Part shown: piece by piece, positions 35,280-45,440 of the stretch
How the letters are laid out: each line of letters begins with the position of its first letter
Numbering within the stretch: the stretch's first letter is position 1
DNA from: Capra hircus
Lineage: Eukaryota; Chordata; Mammalia; Artiodactyla; Bovidae
DNA: 64,000 nt
Direction of reading: 5' to 3'
NCBI RefSeq assembly: GCF_001704415.2
Contig: NC_030813.1
Location: forward strand, 16,138,001-16,202,000
Position numbers and translations under genes: made by a program
Notes under the pieces: generated by a model
Database searches by the model: none
The model's input: only the letters and a program-made list of their open reading frames with translations
What the model was told of the DNA's origin: nothing

Positions 35280-36244
35280 AGGCAAAAGGTTATAGTTACA
35301 TTAGACTTTGCCACTGAAGTGCTACACAGCTTTGGGTAAGTGACAGCCATCAATAATACTCCCTCCTGCAAAACAGAACAATTTTTTAAATGCCCTATGT
35401 GTGCTTTTTAACATTCTTGTGATGCCTAAATGAGGCATTTGATATTAAGCAACTTACAAAACATGAAGACTATAAAATAAATAACAGGCGAAAGACACTA
35501 ACACAAAGTGCTTTCTTGGTGGTAAATAGAAAACTGTTGCATATTTTTGTCATTACTCTTAATTAAGAGTGAGAAGTATGGGCTCTTCCTTTTTGTTCCT
35601 TATATTTGTGAATTTATATCTAAAGAAGCATGCTGATATGTAAGGTCAAAAGTCTTGAAGTAATAGGATTAAAAAACAAAAAACCAAAACCCAAATATTC
35701 ACCAGGAGATGAATGGATAAACAAAATGGACTAAATGCAGTATATCTATACAATGGGATATTATTCAACAGTAGAAAGGAATTAAGTACGGATACAGGCT
35801 ACAATATGAATGACCCTTAAAAACATGTTAAATGAAAGAAGCCAGACAAAAACGGTCACATGTATGATTTATACGAAATACCCAGAATAGGTAAATCCAC
35901 AGAGGTAGAAAGTAGACTGGTGGTTGCCAAGGGCTGAGAGGAGGATACGAAAGAATGAAGACAGAAGTTAGAGCCCTTTCTTACACCTTACACTAAAATT
36001 ATTATAGACTTAACTGCTAAAACTCTTAAAATTTGGGAGTAAATCTTCACAACCTTGGATTAAGCAATAGATTTTTAGATATGACATCAAAGGCACAAGC
36101 AACAAAAGAAAGAAAATAGATATAATGGACTTCATCAAGTTAAAAACTTGTGTTCCAAAGATATTATCAAGAAAGTTAAGAGATAACCCCAGAATGAGAG
36201 AATATCAAATCATATATCTAATTAATAAAGGTCTAATATCCAAA

Positions 36245-36561
36245 CTTGGACTTCCCTGGTAACTCAGATGGTAAAGAATCCTCCTGCAATGCAGGAGACC
36301 CCAGCTCAATTCCTGGGTCAGGAAGATCCCCTGGAAAATGGATAGGCTATTCATTCCAGTATTCTTGGGCTTCCCTGGTGGCTCAGATGGTAAAGAAGCC
36401 ACCGTGCAATGCAGGAGACCTGGGTTTGATCCCTGGGTTGGGAAGATCCCCTAGAGAAGGAAACTGCTATCCACTCCAGTATGCTGGCCTGGAGAATTCC
36501 ATGGACAGAGGAACAAAGCAGGCTATGGGGGTCGCAGAGTCAGATACAACTGAGCGACTCA
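36245..36561 (+). repeat. Tandem Bov-tA pair sharing one target site duplication
   Basis: A truncated unit (36248-36366, beginning GGACTTCCCTGGTAACTCAG) runs directly into a near-complete unit beginning GGGCTTCCCTGGTGGCTCAG. The only direct repeat, CTAATATCCAAA, lies outside both, at 36233-36244 and 36562-36573. Confidence 0.9.
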
Positions 36562-37111
36562 CTAATATCCAAAATATTTACAGAACTCTTATGACTTAAC
36601 AATAAAAAGACAAATAATCAAATTAAATGAGCAAAGGACCTAAACAGATATTTATTACCAAAAAAAAAGGTAAACAAATGGCCAAAAAGCACATGAAAAG
36701 ATGCTCAACATTACTAATTAGAAAAACGCCAATCAAAACTACGAGTATCACCTCACACTGATCAGACTGGCAAGCATCAAAAATTCTACCAATAAGAAAC
36801 ACTGCGGAGGGTGTGGAGAAGAGAACCTTCATTCACTGCAGACGGGAAGGTAAACTGGCACAGCCGCTATGGACACCAGCATGGGGGTCCCTTGAAGAAG
36901 TGCTAACAAAGCTGTCACATGACCCAGCAACCCTACTGCTGGGGGTATATAGCAGAGATAAAAACTCTCATTAGAAAAGATCCGTGCACCCCAACGTTCA
37001 CAGCAGGACTACTTGCAGCAGCCAAGACACGAAGACAACCCAAGTGCCCGTCAACAGACAACTGGCGTAAGGAGGTGTGATATAAACATATGTAACAGAG
37101 TACTGAAGAAA

Positions 37112-37284
37112 GCGAAAGTGAAGTCACTCAGTCGTGTCCGACTCTTTGTGACCCCACGCACTGTAGCCTACCAGGCTCCTCTGTCCATGGGATTTTCCAG
37201 GCAAGAGTACTGGAGTGGGTTGCCATTTCCTTCTCCAGGGGATCTTCCCGACCCAGGGATTGAACCCGGGTCTCCTATGCAGCC
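37112..37284 (-). repeat. Bov-tA SINE inserted in L1
   Basis: The complement of Bov-tA runs from GCGAAAGTGAAGTCACTCAG to ATTGAACCCGGGTCTCCTAT. The L1 flanks GTAACAGAGTACTGAAGAA and AGCCATTAAAAACAGAATGA resume on either side. Confidence 0.92.
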
Positions 37285-38119
37285 ATTAAAAACAGAATGA
37301 AATATCACCATTTGCAGCAACATGGGTGGACCTAGAGAAAACTGTTGTTAGTGAAGTCAGACAGACAAACACTGTATGATATCACTTATGCAGAGAACCT
37401 AAAAAAATAATACAAATGAATTCATATACAAAACACAGGCTCACAGACATAGAAAGCAAACTTATGGCTGCTAAAGGAAGAGGGGGGCTGGGACAAAGTC
37501 CTGCACTTTCCCAGATGTACTGCAATCATACACTGTACTGGCTGAGTGATCACAGTATGCTGCCCTATCACACTACAAGTACACAGAGGCAGCTACTATA
37601 CTGATATCTGGAACCATGACACCAAGTAAAATACCGCTTTCTGCATCCAGTCTAGTTTTAGCTGAATGAGAAGCTCTGGCACTCGTTGCCACTCTTAAAC
37701 GTTACATCCAGTCTGCCTCAGTCACTTCACACTACAGCTACCGATAATAAATATTCTGAGCTCAGATGGATGTAACGCTCAGGGAACATTTTTCCTCATT
37801 CTTTTACTGGCTCTATGTCATGGGTTGAGAGAAGACAAGAAGCTGGAAAAGAGTGGGAGCTGAGTCACAAGTAAGGTCAAGTAAATAGCTCAGAATCTGT
37901 GAAGTTGGGGGAAAACAAACCACGGCACACTAAAGCCTTCTAAAAAAGACTTCATTCTCTCTCCTTGGGTCAACAAAGTCAAATGCACTTAATATCTTTC
38001 AACTTAAAATTAACGAGGCAATTTGAAATTGCATTTCCTCATAACATGTATAAAACACAGAAAAAGTGTAAGCCAAATCCCACCTCTGCCACTTAGGAGG
38101 TGAGAGAAAACGGGCGGTG

Positions 38120-38325
38120 GTGGCTCAGTTGCTCAGGAGTGTCCGGCTCTCACGACCCCGTGGACTGCAGCCCGCCAGGCTCCTCTGTCCCTGGGATTCT
38201 GCAGGCAGGAATACTGGAGTGGGTTGCCATTTCCTTCTCCAGAGGATCTTCCCAACCCAGGAATCGAACCCAGGTCTCCCGCATTGCAGGCAGAATCTTT
38301 ACCAACTGAGCTATAAGTGAAGCCC
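38120..38325 (-). repeat. Bov-tA SINE
   Basis: The complement of Bov-tA: GTTGCTCAGGAGTGTCCGGC, CGTGGACTGCAGCCCGCCAG, GGATCTTCCCAACCCAGGAA, then CTTTACCAACTGAGC. Several ORFs on both strands here are SINE translations. Confidence 0.93.
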
Positions 38326-38779
38326 AAGAGAGAATGGACAGGACTCCTAACATTTCTGAGTGATTTATTATTTGTAACAACAGATTTTATAACTCTACAT
38401 GGTAATGTTAAGATTAAAGAGCTATAACAGATATAAACTAAATAGTTACTAGCCAAAGACTGAGAAAACATTCTTCATCTTTTCTCTTCCCTCTTCCTAT
38501 CCTAAAACCGCTACAAAAGAGAGGAAAAGAGAGAACAAGACAAAACCTCCTGATTGATAAAGCCAAGCGTTTTTTCTCAAGCCTCGACCCAAACTTAACA
38601 TTTATCACTGCCAACCAAGTTTCTTTTGATTTGTAAAAATGGTTCCCTTCTTTCAGAAAGACTCTGCTAATATGCTTCCCTCCTCCAAATTTCTGCTACC
38701 TTAGTCTTATTTCTCACTAGCTTATTCCTTATTTCAAAAGCCTCTAGTGCTAATCAATTTCTTCTGTTAAGGAAAATCA

Positions 38780-39260
38780 ATCTGCATTTCTTACATACAA
38801 ATTTGGTTATGTTATTTTCCCATGTAAACTCCTTCAATGACCTTTCACTACCTTAAAGATAAAACCCAAACTTCTTACTAGGAAATGTGAGGTTCTTAAA
38901 GATCTTAGCCAGCCTGCTCACCTTCATTCCAAATCTTACCACTTGCCCTCTGCAAACAATAGGTCCAAACTCAGTAAAGTTCCCCAAATATGCCACTATC
39001 TCTCATGCTTCTTGCTTTGTTTCAAAAAAGTGTCTCTGCCTCTCCCGAGGTCCCTCACTCACTCAATTCCAAGTTCTTTCAGATTCACTTCAGGTTTCCC
39101 TGTCTGCCCTCCAGAACCCTCCTGGTCATCTCCACCCTACATCTGGTTCTAGATTCTCCTATGTATTCCTATAAAGCACCATAATTAACACAGGACTGAG
39201 TGTAATTCCATTCTATATTCCAAATCAGACTGTGAGCTTCTTGGGTTTTCAATCAAGCTC
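38780..39260 (+). repeat. L2 LINE 3' region (old)
   Basis: L2-like order: AACTCCTTCAATGACCTTTC, AAGATAAAACCCAAACTTCT, CTCATGCTTCTTGCTTTG and an ending with GACTGTGAGCTTCTTGGGTT. The ORFs in three plus frames lack any known product. Confidence 0.6.
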
Positions 39261-39349
39261 ACATATGGAGTGTTGTTAATCTGTTTATAGTTTGGTTGTT
39301 CAGAACTCAAAACATTTTTCAGAGAAATAATAAAACAACTGGTTTTATT

Positions 39350-41572
39350 ATCCCAGTTCGGTCAAGACCAAAATCAGATTGATTATATTCTTTGCAGCCA
39401 AAGATGGGGAAGCTCTACACAGTCAGCAAAAACAAGACCAGGAGCTGACTGTGGCTCAGACCATGAACTCCTTATTGCAAAATTCAGACTTACATTGAAG
39501 AAAGTAGGGAAAACCACTAGACTGTTCATGTATGACCTAAATCAAATCCCTTATGATTATACAGTGGAAGTGAGAAATAGATTCAAGGGACTAGATCTGA
39601 CAGACAGAGTCCCTGAAGAACTCTGGACAGAGGCTTGTGACACACTGTACAGGAGGCAGTGATCAAGACCATCCCCAAGAAAAAGAAATGCAAAATGGTC
39701 ATCTGGTGAGGCCTTGCAAATAGCTGAGAAAAGAAGAGAAGCTAAAGGCAAAAGAGAAAAGGAAAGATACACCCATCTGAATGCAGAGTTCCAAAGAACA
39801 GCAAGGAGAGATAAGAAAGCCTTCCTCAGTGATCAATGCAAAGAAATAGAGGGCAACAACAGAATGGGAAAGACTAGAGATCTCTTCAAGAAAATTAGAG
39901 ATAACCAAGGGAACATTTCATGCAAAGATGGGCTCAATAAAGGACAGAAATGGTATCAACCTAACAGAAGGAAAAGATATTAAGAAGAAGCGGCAAAAAT
40001 ACAGAGTAACTATACAAAAAGATCTTCATGACCCAGATAACCACAATGGTATGATCACACACCTAGAGTCAGACATCCCAGAATGAGAATTCAAATGGTC
40101 CTTGGGAAGCATCATTACAAACAAAGCTAGTGGAAGTGACTGAATTTCAGTTGAGCTATTTCAGATCCTGAAATATGATGTTGTTAACGTGCTATACTCA
40201 ATATGCCAGCAAATTTGGAAAACTCAGCAGTGGCCACAGAACTGGAAAAGGTCAATTTTCATTCCAGTCCCAAACGAAGGCAATGCCAAAGAATGCTCAA
40301 ACTACTGCACAATTTCACTAATCTCACATGCTAGCGAAGTAATACTCAAAATTCTCCAAGCCAGGCTTCAACAGTACAACAGTACATGAACTGAAAACTT
40401 CCAGATGTTCAAGGTGGATTTAGAAAAAGCAGAGGAACCAGAGATCAAATTGCCAACATCCATTGGATCATCAAAAAAGCAAGGAGTTCCAGAAAAACTT
40501 CTGCTTTATTGACTACACCAAAGCCTTTGACTGTGTGGATAACAACAAACAGGGGACTATTCTTCAAGAGCTGAGAATACCAGACCATCTTACCTGCCTC
40601 CTGAGAAATCTGTATGCAGATCAGGAAGTAACAGTTAGAACTGGACATGGAACAACTGATTGGTTCCAAATCGGGAAAGAAGTCTGTCAAGGCTGTATAT
40701 TGTTACCCTACTTATTTAACCTATATGCAGAGTACATTATGTGAACTGCCAGGCTGGATGAAGTACCAGCTGGAATCAAGATTGCCAGGAGAAATATCAA
40801 TAACCTCAGATACGCAGATGATACCAGCCTTATGGCAGAAAGTGAAGAAGAAATTAAGAGCCTGTTAATGAAAGTGAAAGAGGAGAGTGAAACAAAGTTG
40901 GCTTAAAACTCAACATTCAGAAAACTTAAGATCATGGCATCTGGTCGCATCACTTCATGGAAAACAGATGGTGAAACAATGGAAAACAGTGACAGACTTT
41001 ATTTGGGGGGCTCCAAAATCACTGCAGATGGCGACTGCAGACATGAAATTAAAAGACAACTGCTCCTTGGAAGAAAAGCTATGACCAACCTAGACAGCAC
41101 AGAAAGCAGACATCACTTTGGCAACAAAGGTTCGTCTAGTCAAAGCTATGGTTTTTCCAGTAGTCATGCGTGGATGTGAGCTGGACTATAAAGAAAACTG
41201 AGTGCTGAAGAACTGCTGCTTTTGACCTGTGGTTTTAGAGAAGACTCCTGAGAGTCCCTTGGACTGCAAGAAGATCAAACCAGTCAATCCTAAAGGAAAT
41301 CAGTCCAGAATATTCATTGGAAGGACTGACGCTGAAATTCCAATACTTTGGCCACCTGATGTGAAGAACTGACTCCTTGGAAAAGACCCTGATGCTGGGA
41401 AGGCTGAAGGCAAGAGTAGAAGGGGACGATAGAAGATGAGATGGTTGGATGGCATCACCAACTCGATGGACATGAGTTTGAGTAAGCTCCAGGAGTTGGT
41501 GATGGACAGGGAAGCCTTGCATGCTGCAGTCCATGGGGTTGCAAAGAGTCAGACATGACTGTCAACTGAACT
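39350..41572 (+). mobile_element. BovB (RTE) LINE, 5'-truncated and decayed
   Basis: About 2.2 kb running to the BovB 3' end. Recognisable ORF2 pieces in shifting frames include KSKEFQKNFCFIDYTKAFDC with LRNLYADQEVTVRTGHGTTD (reverse transcriptase, about 40463-40740) and a YADD active-site box at 40811-40822. The C-terminal zone of 41235-41530 ends in the sequence shared with Bov-tA tails. Several frameshifts and stops break the frame, so it is a dead copy. It is inserted antisense to SEC24B. Confidence 0.93.
40445..40823 (+). pseudogene. BovB reverse transcriptase remnant
   Basis: Codes for the finger and palm region of an RTE-clade reverse transcriptase: FIDYTKAFDCVDN, VRTGHGTTDWFQIGKEVCQG, and, after a stop at 40742-40744 and a frame change, the YADD box. 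It belongs to the decayed LINE around it and is not a host gene. Confidence 0.88.
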
Positions 41573-41779
41573 GACTGATTTCAATGAATACTGAAGACAC
41601 TCAAACTAATATTTTTCTTAATGGCAATGATATCTGTTTACTTCCTTCACAGAGCCAGTATATGTGCTCAATTTCTAAAATTTTAAAAGTATACTAAATA
41701 TGTACTGAATTTAGTTTGAAGATATTTACTTTTTAAAATAATCAAACAGTAGTACATTAGTTAGTGAGAAAGATAGATT

Positions 41780-42858
41780 GGGGCTTCCCTGGTAGCCCCA
41801 ACCTATTAGGGCTTCCCTCAGCAGTAAAAGAATCAGCCTGCGAATACAAGAGAGATGGGTTCAATCCCTGGTCTGGGAAGATCCCACACGCTGAAGAACA
41901 ACAACCCATGTGCCGCAACTACCGAGCCCATGCCTTGGAGCTGATGAGTAGCAGCTGCCGAACCCTGTGCCACAACTACCAAGCCTGTGCCTTGGAGCTG
42001 AGCAGCAGCTGCCGAGCCCGTGCCCTGGAGCTGGTGAGTAGCAGCTACCGAGCCCTGTGCCGCAGCTACCGAGCCCATGCCCTGGAGCTGATGAGCAGCA
42101 GCTGCCGAGCCCTGTGCCATAACTACCAAGCCCTGTGCCACAACTACCGAGCCCTGTGCCGCAACTACCGAGCCTGTGCTCTGGAGCTGATGAGCAGCAG
42201 CTGCCAAGCCCTGTGCCATAACTATCGAGCCCTATGGCGCCACTACCGAGCCCATGCCCTGGAGCTGATGAGCAGCAGCTACCGAGCCCTGTGCCGCAGC
42301 TACCGAGCCCGTGCCCTGGAGCTGATGAGCAGCAGCTGCCGAGCCCTGTGCTGCAACTACCGAGCCCGTGCTCTGGAGCTGATGAGCAGCAGCTACCGAG
42401 CCCTGTGCCGCAGCTACCGAGCCCATGCCCTGGAGCTGATGAGCAGCAGCTGCCGAGCCCTGTGCCATAACTACCGAGCCCTATGGCGCCACTACCGAGC
42501 CCGTGCCTGGAGCTGATGAGCAGCAGCTGCCAAGCCCTGTGCCATAACTACCAAGCCCTGTGCCGCAACTACCGAACCTGTGCTCTGGAGCTGATGAGCA
42601 GCAGCTACCGAGCCCTGTGCCGCAGCTACCGAGCCCTGTGCCGCAGCTACCGAGCCCGTGCCCTGGAGCTGATGAGCAGCAGCTGCCGAGCCCTGTGCCG
42701 CCACTACCGAGCCCGTGATCCACAAAAAGAGGAGCCACAGCAATAAGCCTGTGCACTGCAACTGGAGCGTAGGCGCCCCCTCCCCCTGCAACTAGAGAAA
42801 AAGCGGGTGCAGCAATGAAGACCCAGCACACCCAAAAATAAATAAAATTATTAAAAAG
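41780..42858 (+). repeat. CHR-type SINE containing an expanded internal minisatellite
   Basis: The left end GGGCTTCCCTGGTAGCCCCA, the box GGTTCAATCCCTGGTCTGGG with AAGATCCCACACGCTGAAG, and the right end CAACTAGAGAAAAAGCGGGT, CAGCAATGAAGACCCAGCAC and AATAAATAAAATTATT frame the array. Such SINEs normally carry only a few internal CAACTACTGAGCCC-like units, so this copy is about four times the usual length. Confidence 0.88.
41912..42716 (+). repeat. Minisatellite of 21-base and 36-base modules
   Basis: About 18 short modules (type GCCCTGTGCCGCAACTACCG) and about 12 long modules (type GCCCTGGAGCTGATGAGCAG followed by CAGCTGCCGA) alternate irregularly. All lengths are multiples of three, so up to three frames stay open on each strand: a 250-residue plus ORF reads repeated ALELMSSS and LCRNYRA blocks, and minus ORFs read repeated AHQLQGTGSVAAAQGS. 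One base lost near 42505 shifts the long ORF. A block with CCCTATGGCGCCACTACC recurs after about 249 bases. Confidence 0.95.
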
Positions 42859-44077
42859 ACAGAGAGTCAGATTGAACCCTTTTAGGGATTTCCTTTGGCA
42901 AGGGGTGTTAGGATGGTGGAGGAAAAGGGAAGATGTTGATCAAAGAAGAAAATCTTCCAGTTGTAAAAGTTCTAGGGACCTGGGAATCTAATGTACAGCA
43001 CATAATGATTATAGTTAGTGACACTGCATGATATACTTGAACTATTTTTTTTTTAAAGGAATTTTCTTTGGAAGGTAGAAATAAGGCCAATACTGTCCTG
43101 TCCTTTATAACAGTTGACTTAATTTGTTCTATGTCAAAATGCAGCATTACCTTTTAAAATAACCAAGTCAAGCAAAAACATATTCTGTCTGAGGTAGTGC
43201 CTGGCACTGAATAATTATTATTAGTCTGTGTGAAAGTCAAGTAAAAACTGACTAGCACCTTAAAACTCATTATGAAAAAGAAAAGTTTTTTTCTTCTAAC
43301 ATTATTTACAGAATAAAGCATCAAGCTGTCACATTATGGGAGAGAACTTCCTCTTGTCCTCCGGCCTCTTCCCAACCTGAAAATTCCTTAGAGGAAAGGC
43401 GGCTGGGCATATGGAGAGCAGGTGACAGAATGCTAGACAGTAGTGTCTTCCAGGGACTAGGGCTGGCCCTGGTCTTTGGCTTTTTACACCGCCCCCCCTT
43501 TCACTTTATCTCACTGCTCAATTTCAGGTCACTGCCTTCACTCCCATTTTCAAGTTAGTATTCCTTACTAGTACAGGTATGACGGTATTTGTCCACCAAA
43601 GGTCCACTCTAGCACTAACAACTGAAGGAGAGAATATCTGTAACTGAACAAACTTAGTGAAGAATTTAAAATATAACCATTATGAGCAGCTTGCTATCTG
43701 CTTTCTTTAAATCTAAGTTTATTCTCGAACAATTCTGAACTTTCACAAGCTTCCAACAAAACATAAGACTGTCTCCAGTACAAAATCCTATTTCAGTTTC
43801 CAAGTATGCATTTAACAAGGAAACTTGAAAAAAGGAAGCCTATTTGTAGCATGTAATTTTAAAGATATAATTAGATGGTTTAATGTAAAATCAGAACTGA
43901 AATTAAAATTTTCTTTTAAATCCAAAAGCTTAAAAAAAAAAAATGAAATGAAAGCTTTAAAGAAATATCCCTGTACTTGACTCCTAGATAGACACACTGT
44001 CAAGCAAACCATAAGCTTTAATAAATGAAAAGCTAAAATAAGTGGAGAGTTACTTTAACTGTAACTATAAAGAATAT

Positions 44078-44299
44078 ATACGGGCTTCCCTGGTGGCTCA
44101 GACAGTAAAGAATCTGCCTCCAGTGCAGGAGACCTGAGTTGGATCCCTGGGTTGGGAAGATCCCCTGGAGGAGGGCATGGCAACCCCTCCCGTATTCTTG
44201 CCCAGAGAATTCCCACGGACAGAGGAGCTTGGTGGTCTACTGTCGATGGGGTCGCGAAGAGCTGGACACGACTGAGTGACTAAGCACATGGAGCACAGC
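44078..44299 (+). repeat. Bov-tA SINE with target site duplication
   Basis: Starts CGGGCTTCCCTGGTGGCTCA and ends at the GACTGAGTGACTAAGCACAT region. The 11-base repeat ATAAAGAATAT flanks it at 44067-44077 and 44300-44310. Confidence 0.94.
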
Positions 44300-44753
44300 A
44301 TAAAGAATATTAATATTACGATTTCCCAACCTGTTAGTTGGTATTTTACTACTGCTTAACAAATTTTTCCGAAGTTAGAGAACAATTTCACATGAGCTAA
44401 ACACCCAAGAATGTAATGATTATAGGAAAAAAAACCACCTCTGAAACAGTTAACAAATAGAACACTCCAAATTCTCTACTTCATTGAGCTGCTTATATGT
44501 AAACTCCACACCAATTTGAGGCACTTTCTTTTACCATTTTACATATGGAAAAAATACTGTAACTGACCAGGACTTTTAAAAAATCATTTTAAAGCTAAAT
44601 TTCCTTTCTATTTTTTCTTTCCTCTCACTCAGAATGTCCCTTTAATTTGCAACCAACAAAAACAGTATTTTTATTTACAAACCATAAGGAGATAACACCA
44701 GGATCCTAGGAAAAATGTCCATAATACAGTATTATTTTATTTTAGTGTGAATA

Positions 44754-44942
44754 GTGAAAGTCACTCAGTCGTGTCGACTCTTTGCAACCCCATGGATTAT
44801 ACAGTCCATGGAATTCTCCAGGCCAGAATACTGGAGTGGGTAGCCTTTCCATTCTGCAGGGGATCTTCCCAACCCAGGGAAAGAACCCAGGTCTCCTGCA
44901 TTGCAGGCAGATTCTTTACCAGCTAAGCCACAAGGGAAGCCC
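44754..44942 (-). repeat. Bov-tA SINE
   Basis: The complement of Bov-tA from GTGAAAGTCACTCAGTCGTG to CTAAGCCACAAGGGAAGCCC. The plus ORF here is SINE-derived. Confidence 0.94.
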
Positions 44943-45224
44943 AATTATCCTGCTGCACGATAAAAAGGCAGAGGAAGACAATACCTAAGCAACGCCACAG
45001 TGGCCACTGCATGTGCTCTTTAGTCCCCTCTACCTCAGGGCTTCATGTTCTCACAAGAACATGAGGACTACGCTGTCCATACCTCTCAGCAGACAAAGAG
45101 ACCTAGTTTGAGGCAAAGGCATTGTTCACATCTCAATCAACTCATCTGCAAAATGGAGCCAATTATCTCTGCATTGCAAGATTGTAGGGAAGAATAAAAC
45201 TGAGATAAGAACATGTCCTCAACA

Positions 45225-45440
45225 TTATTAATGACAACTAATTTTTAGAGACATTTCAGCATTTGCCAGACACTGTTCTAAGCTCTTGACAAAGAACACC
45301 TTCAATCCTAAAAACAACCATGTGTAACTGTTACTATCATTCTCCACTGACAAGATGAGTCAACTGAGGCTCAATGAGTTTAAGAAACTTGTCTCAGGTC
45401 ACAAAGCTAGTAAGTGACAAAATGGGGGTTTGAATCTAGA
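45225..45440 (-). repeat. MIR SINE (old)
   Basis: The plus strand shows the complement of MIR: GCCAGACACTGTTCTAAGCT, CAAGATGAGTCAACTGAGGC, CAGGTCACAAAGCTAGTAAG and GGGGGTTTGAATCTAG. It is nearly full length. A partial MIR in the other orientation may precede it at 45120-45210. Confidence 0.83.

Larger units (their letters stand above)
35680..37480 (+). repeat. L1 LINE 3' sequence, interrupted by SINEs
   Basis: 35680-35965 is one L1 3' segment (ATGAATGGATAAACAAAATG, GGTGGTTGCCAAGGGCTGAG). From about 35970 a second, more 5' ORF2 segment runs on (GGCACAAGCAACAAAAGAAA, ACATGAAAAGATGCTCAACA, TGACCCAGCAACCCTACTGC, TGCAGCAACATGGGTGGACC). It is split by SINEs at 36245-36561 and 37112-37284. No ORF2 frame remains open for any length. 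Confidence 0.85.

Noticed and set aside
36367..36440. tRNA-like head with box-B-type GGTTTGATCC sequence
   Set aside because: It belongs to a tRNA-derived SINE; there is no full cloverleaf or independent tRNA gene.
40463..40744. Reverse transcriptase ORF as a host or viral gene
   Set aside because: It is a piece of the broken BovB LINE, with frame changes before the YADD box.
41764..42516. 250-residue ORF as a novel repeat protein gene
   Set aside because: It is the translation of a SINE-embedded minisatellite whose module lengths are multiples of three; similar open frames occur on the other strand and a single-base loss ends the repeat frame.
41912..42716. CRISPR-like direct repeats
   Set aside because: Units are adjacent or alternating without unique spacers, the host is a mammal, and SINE ends flank the array.
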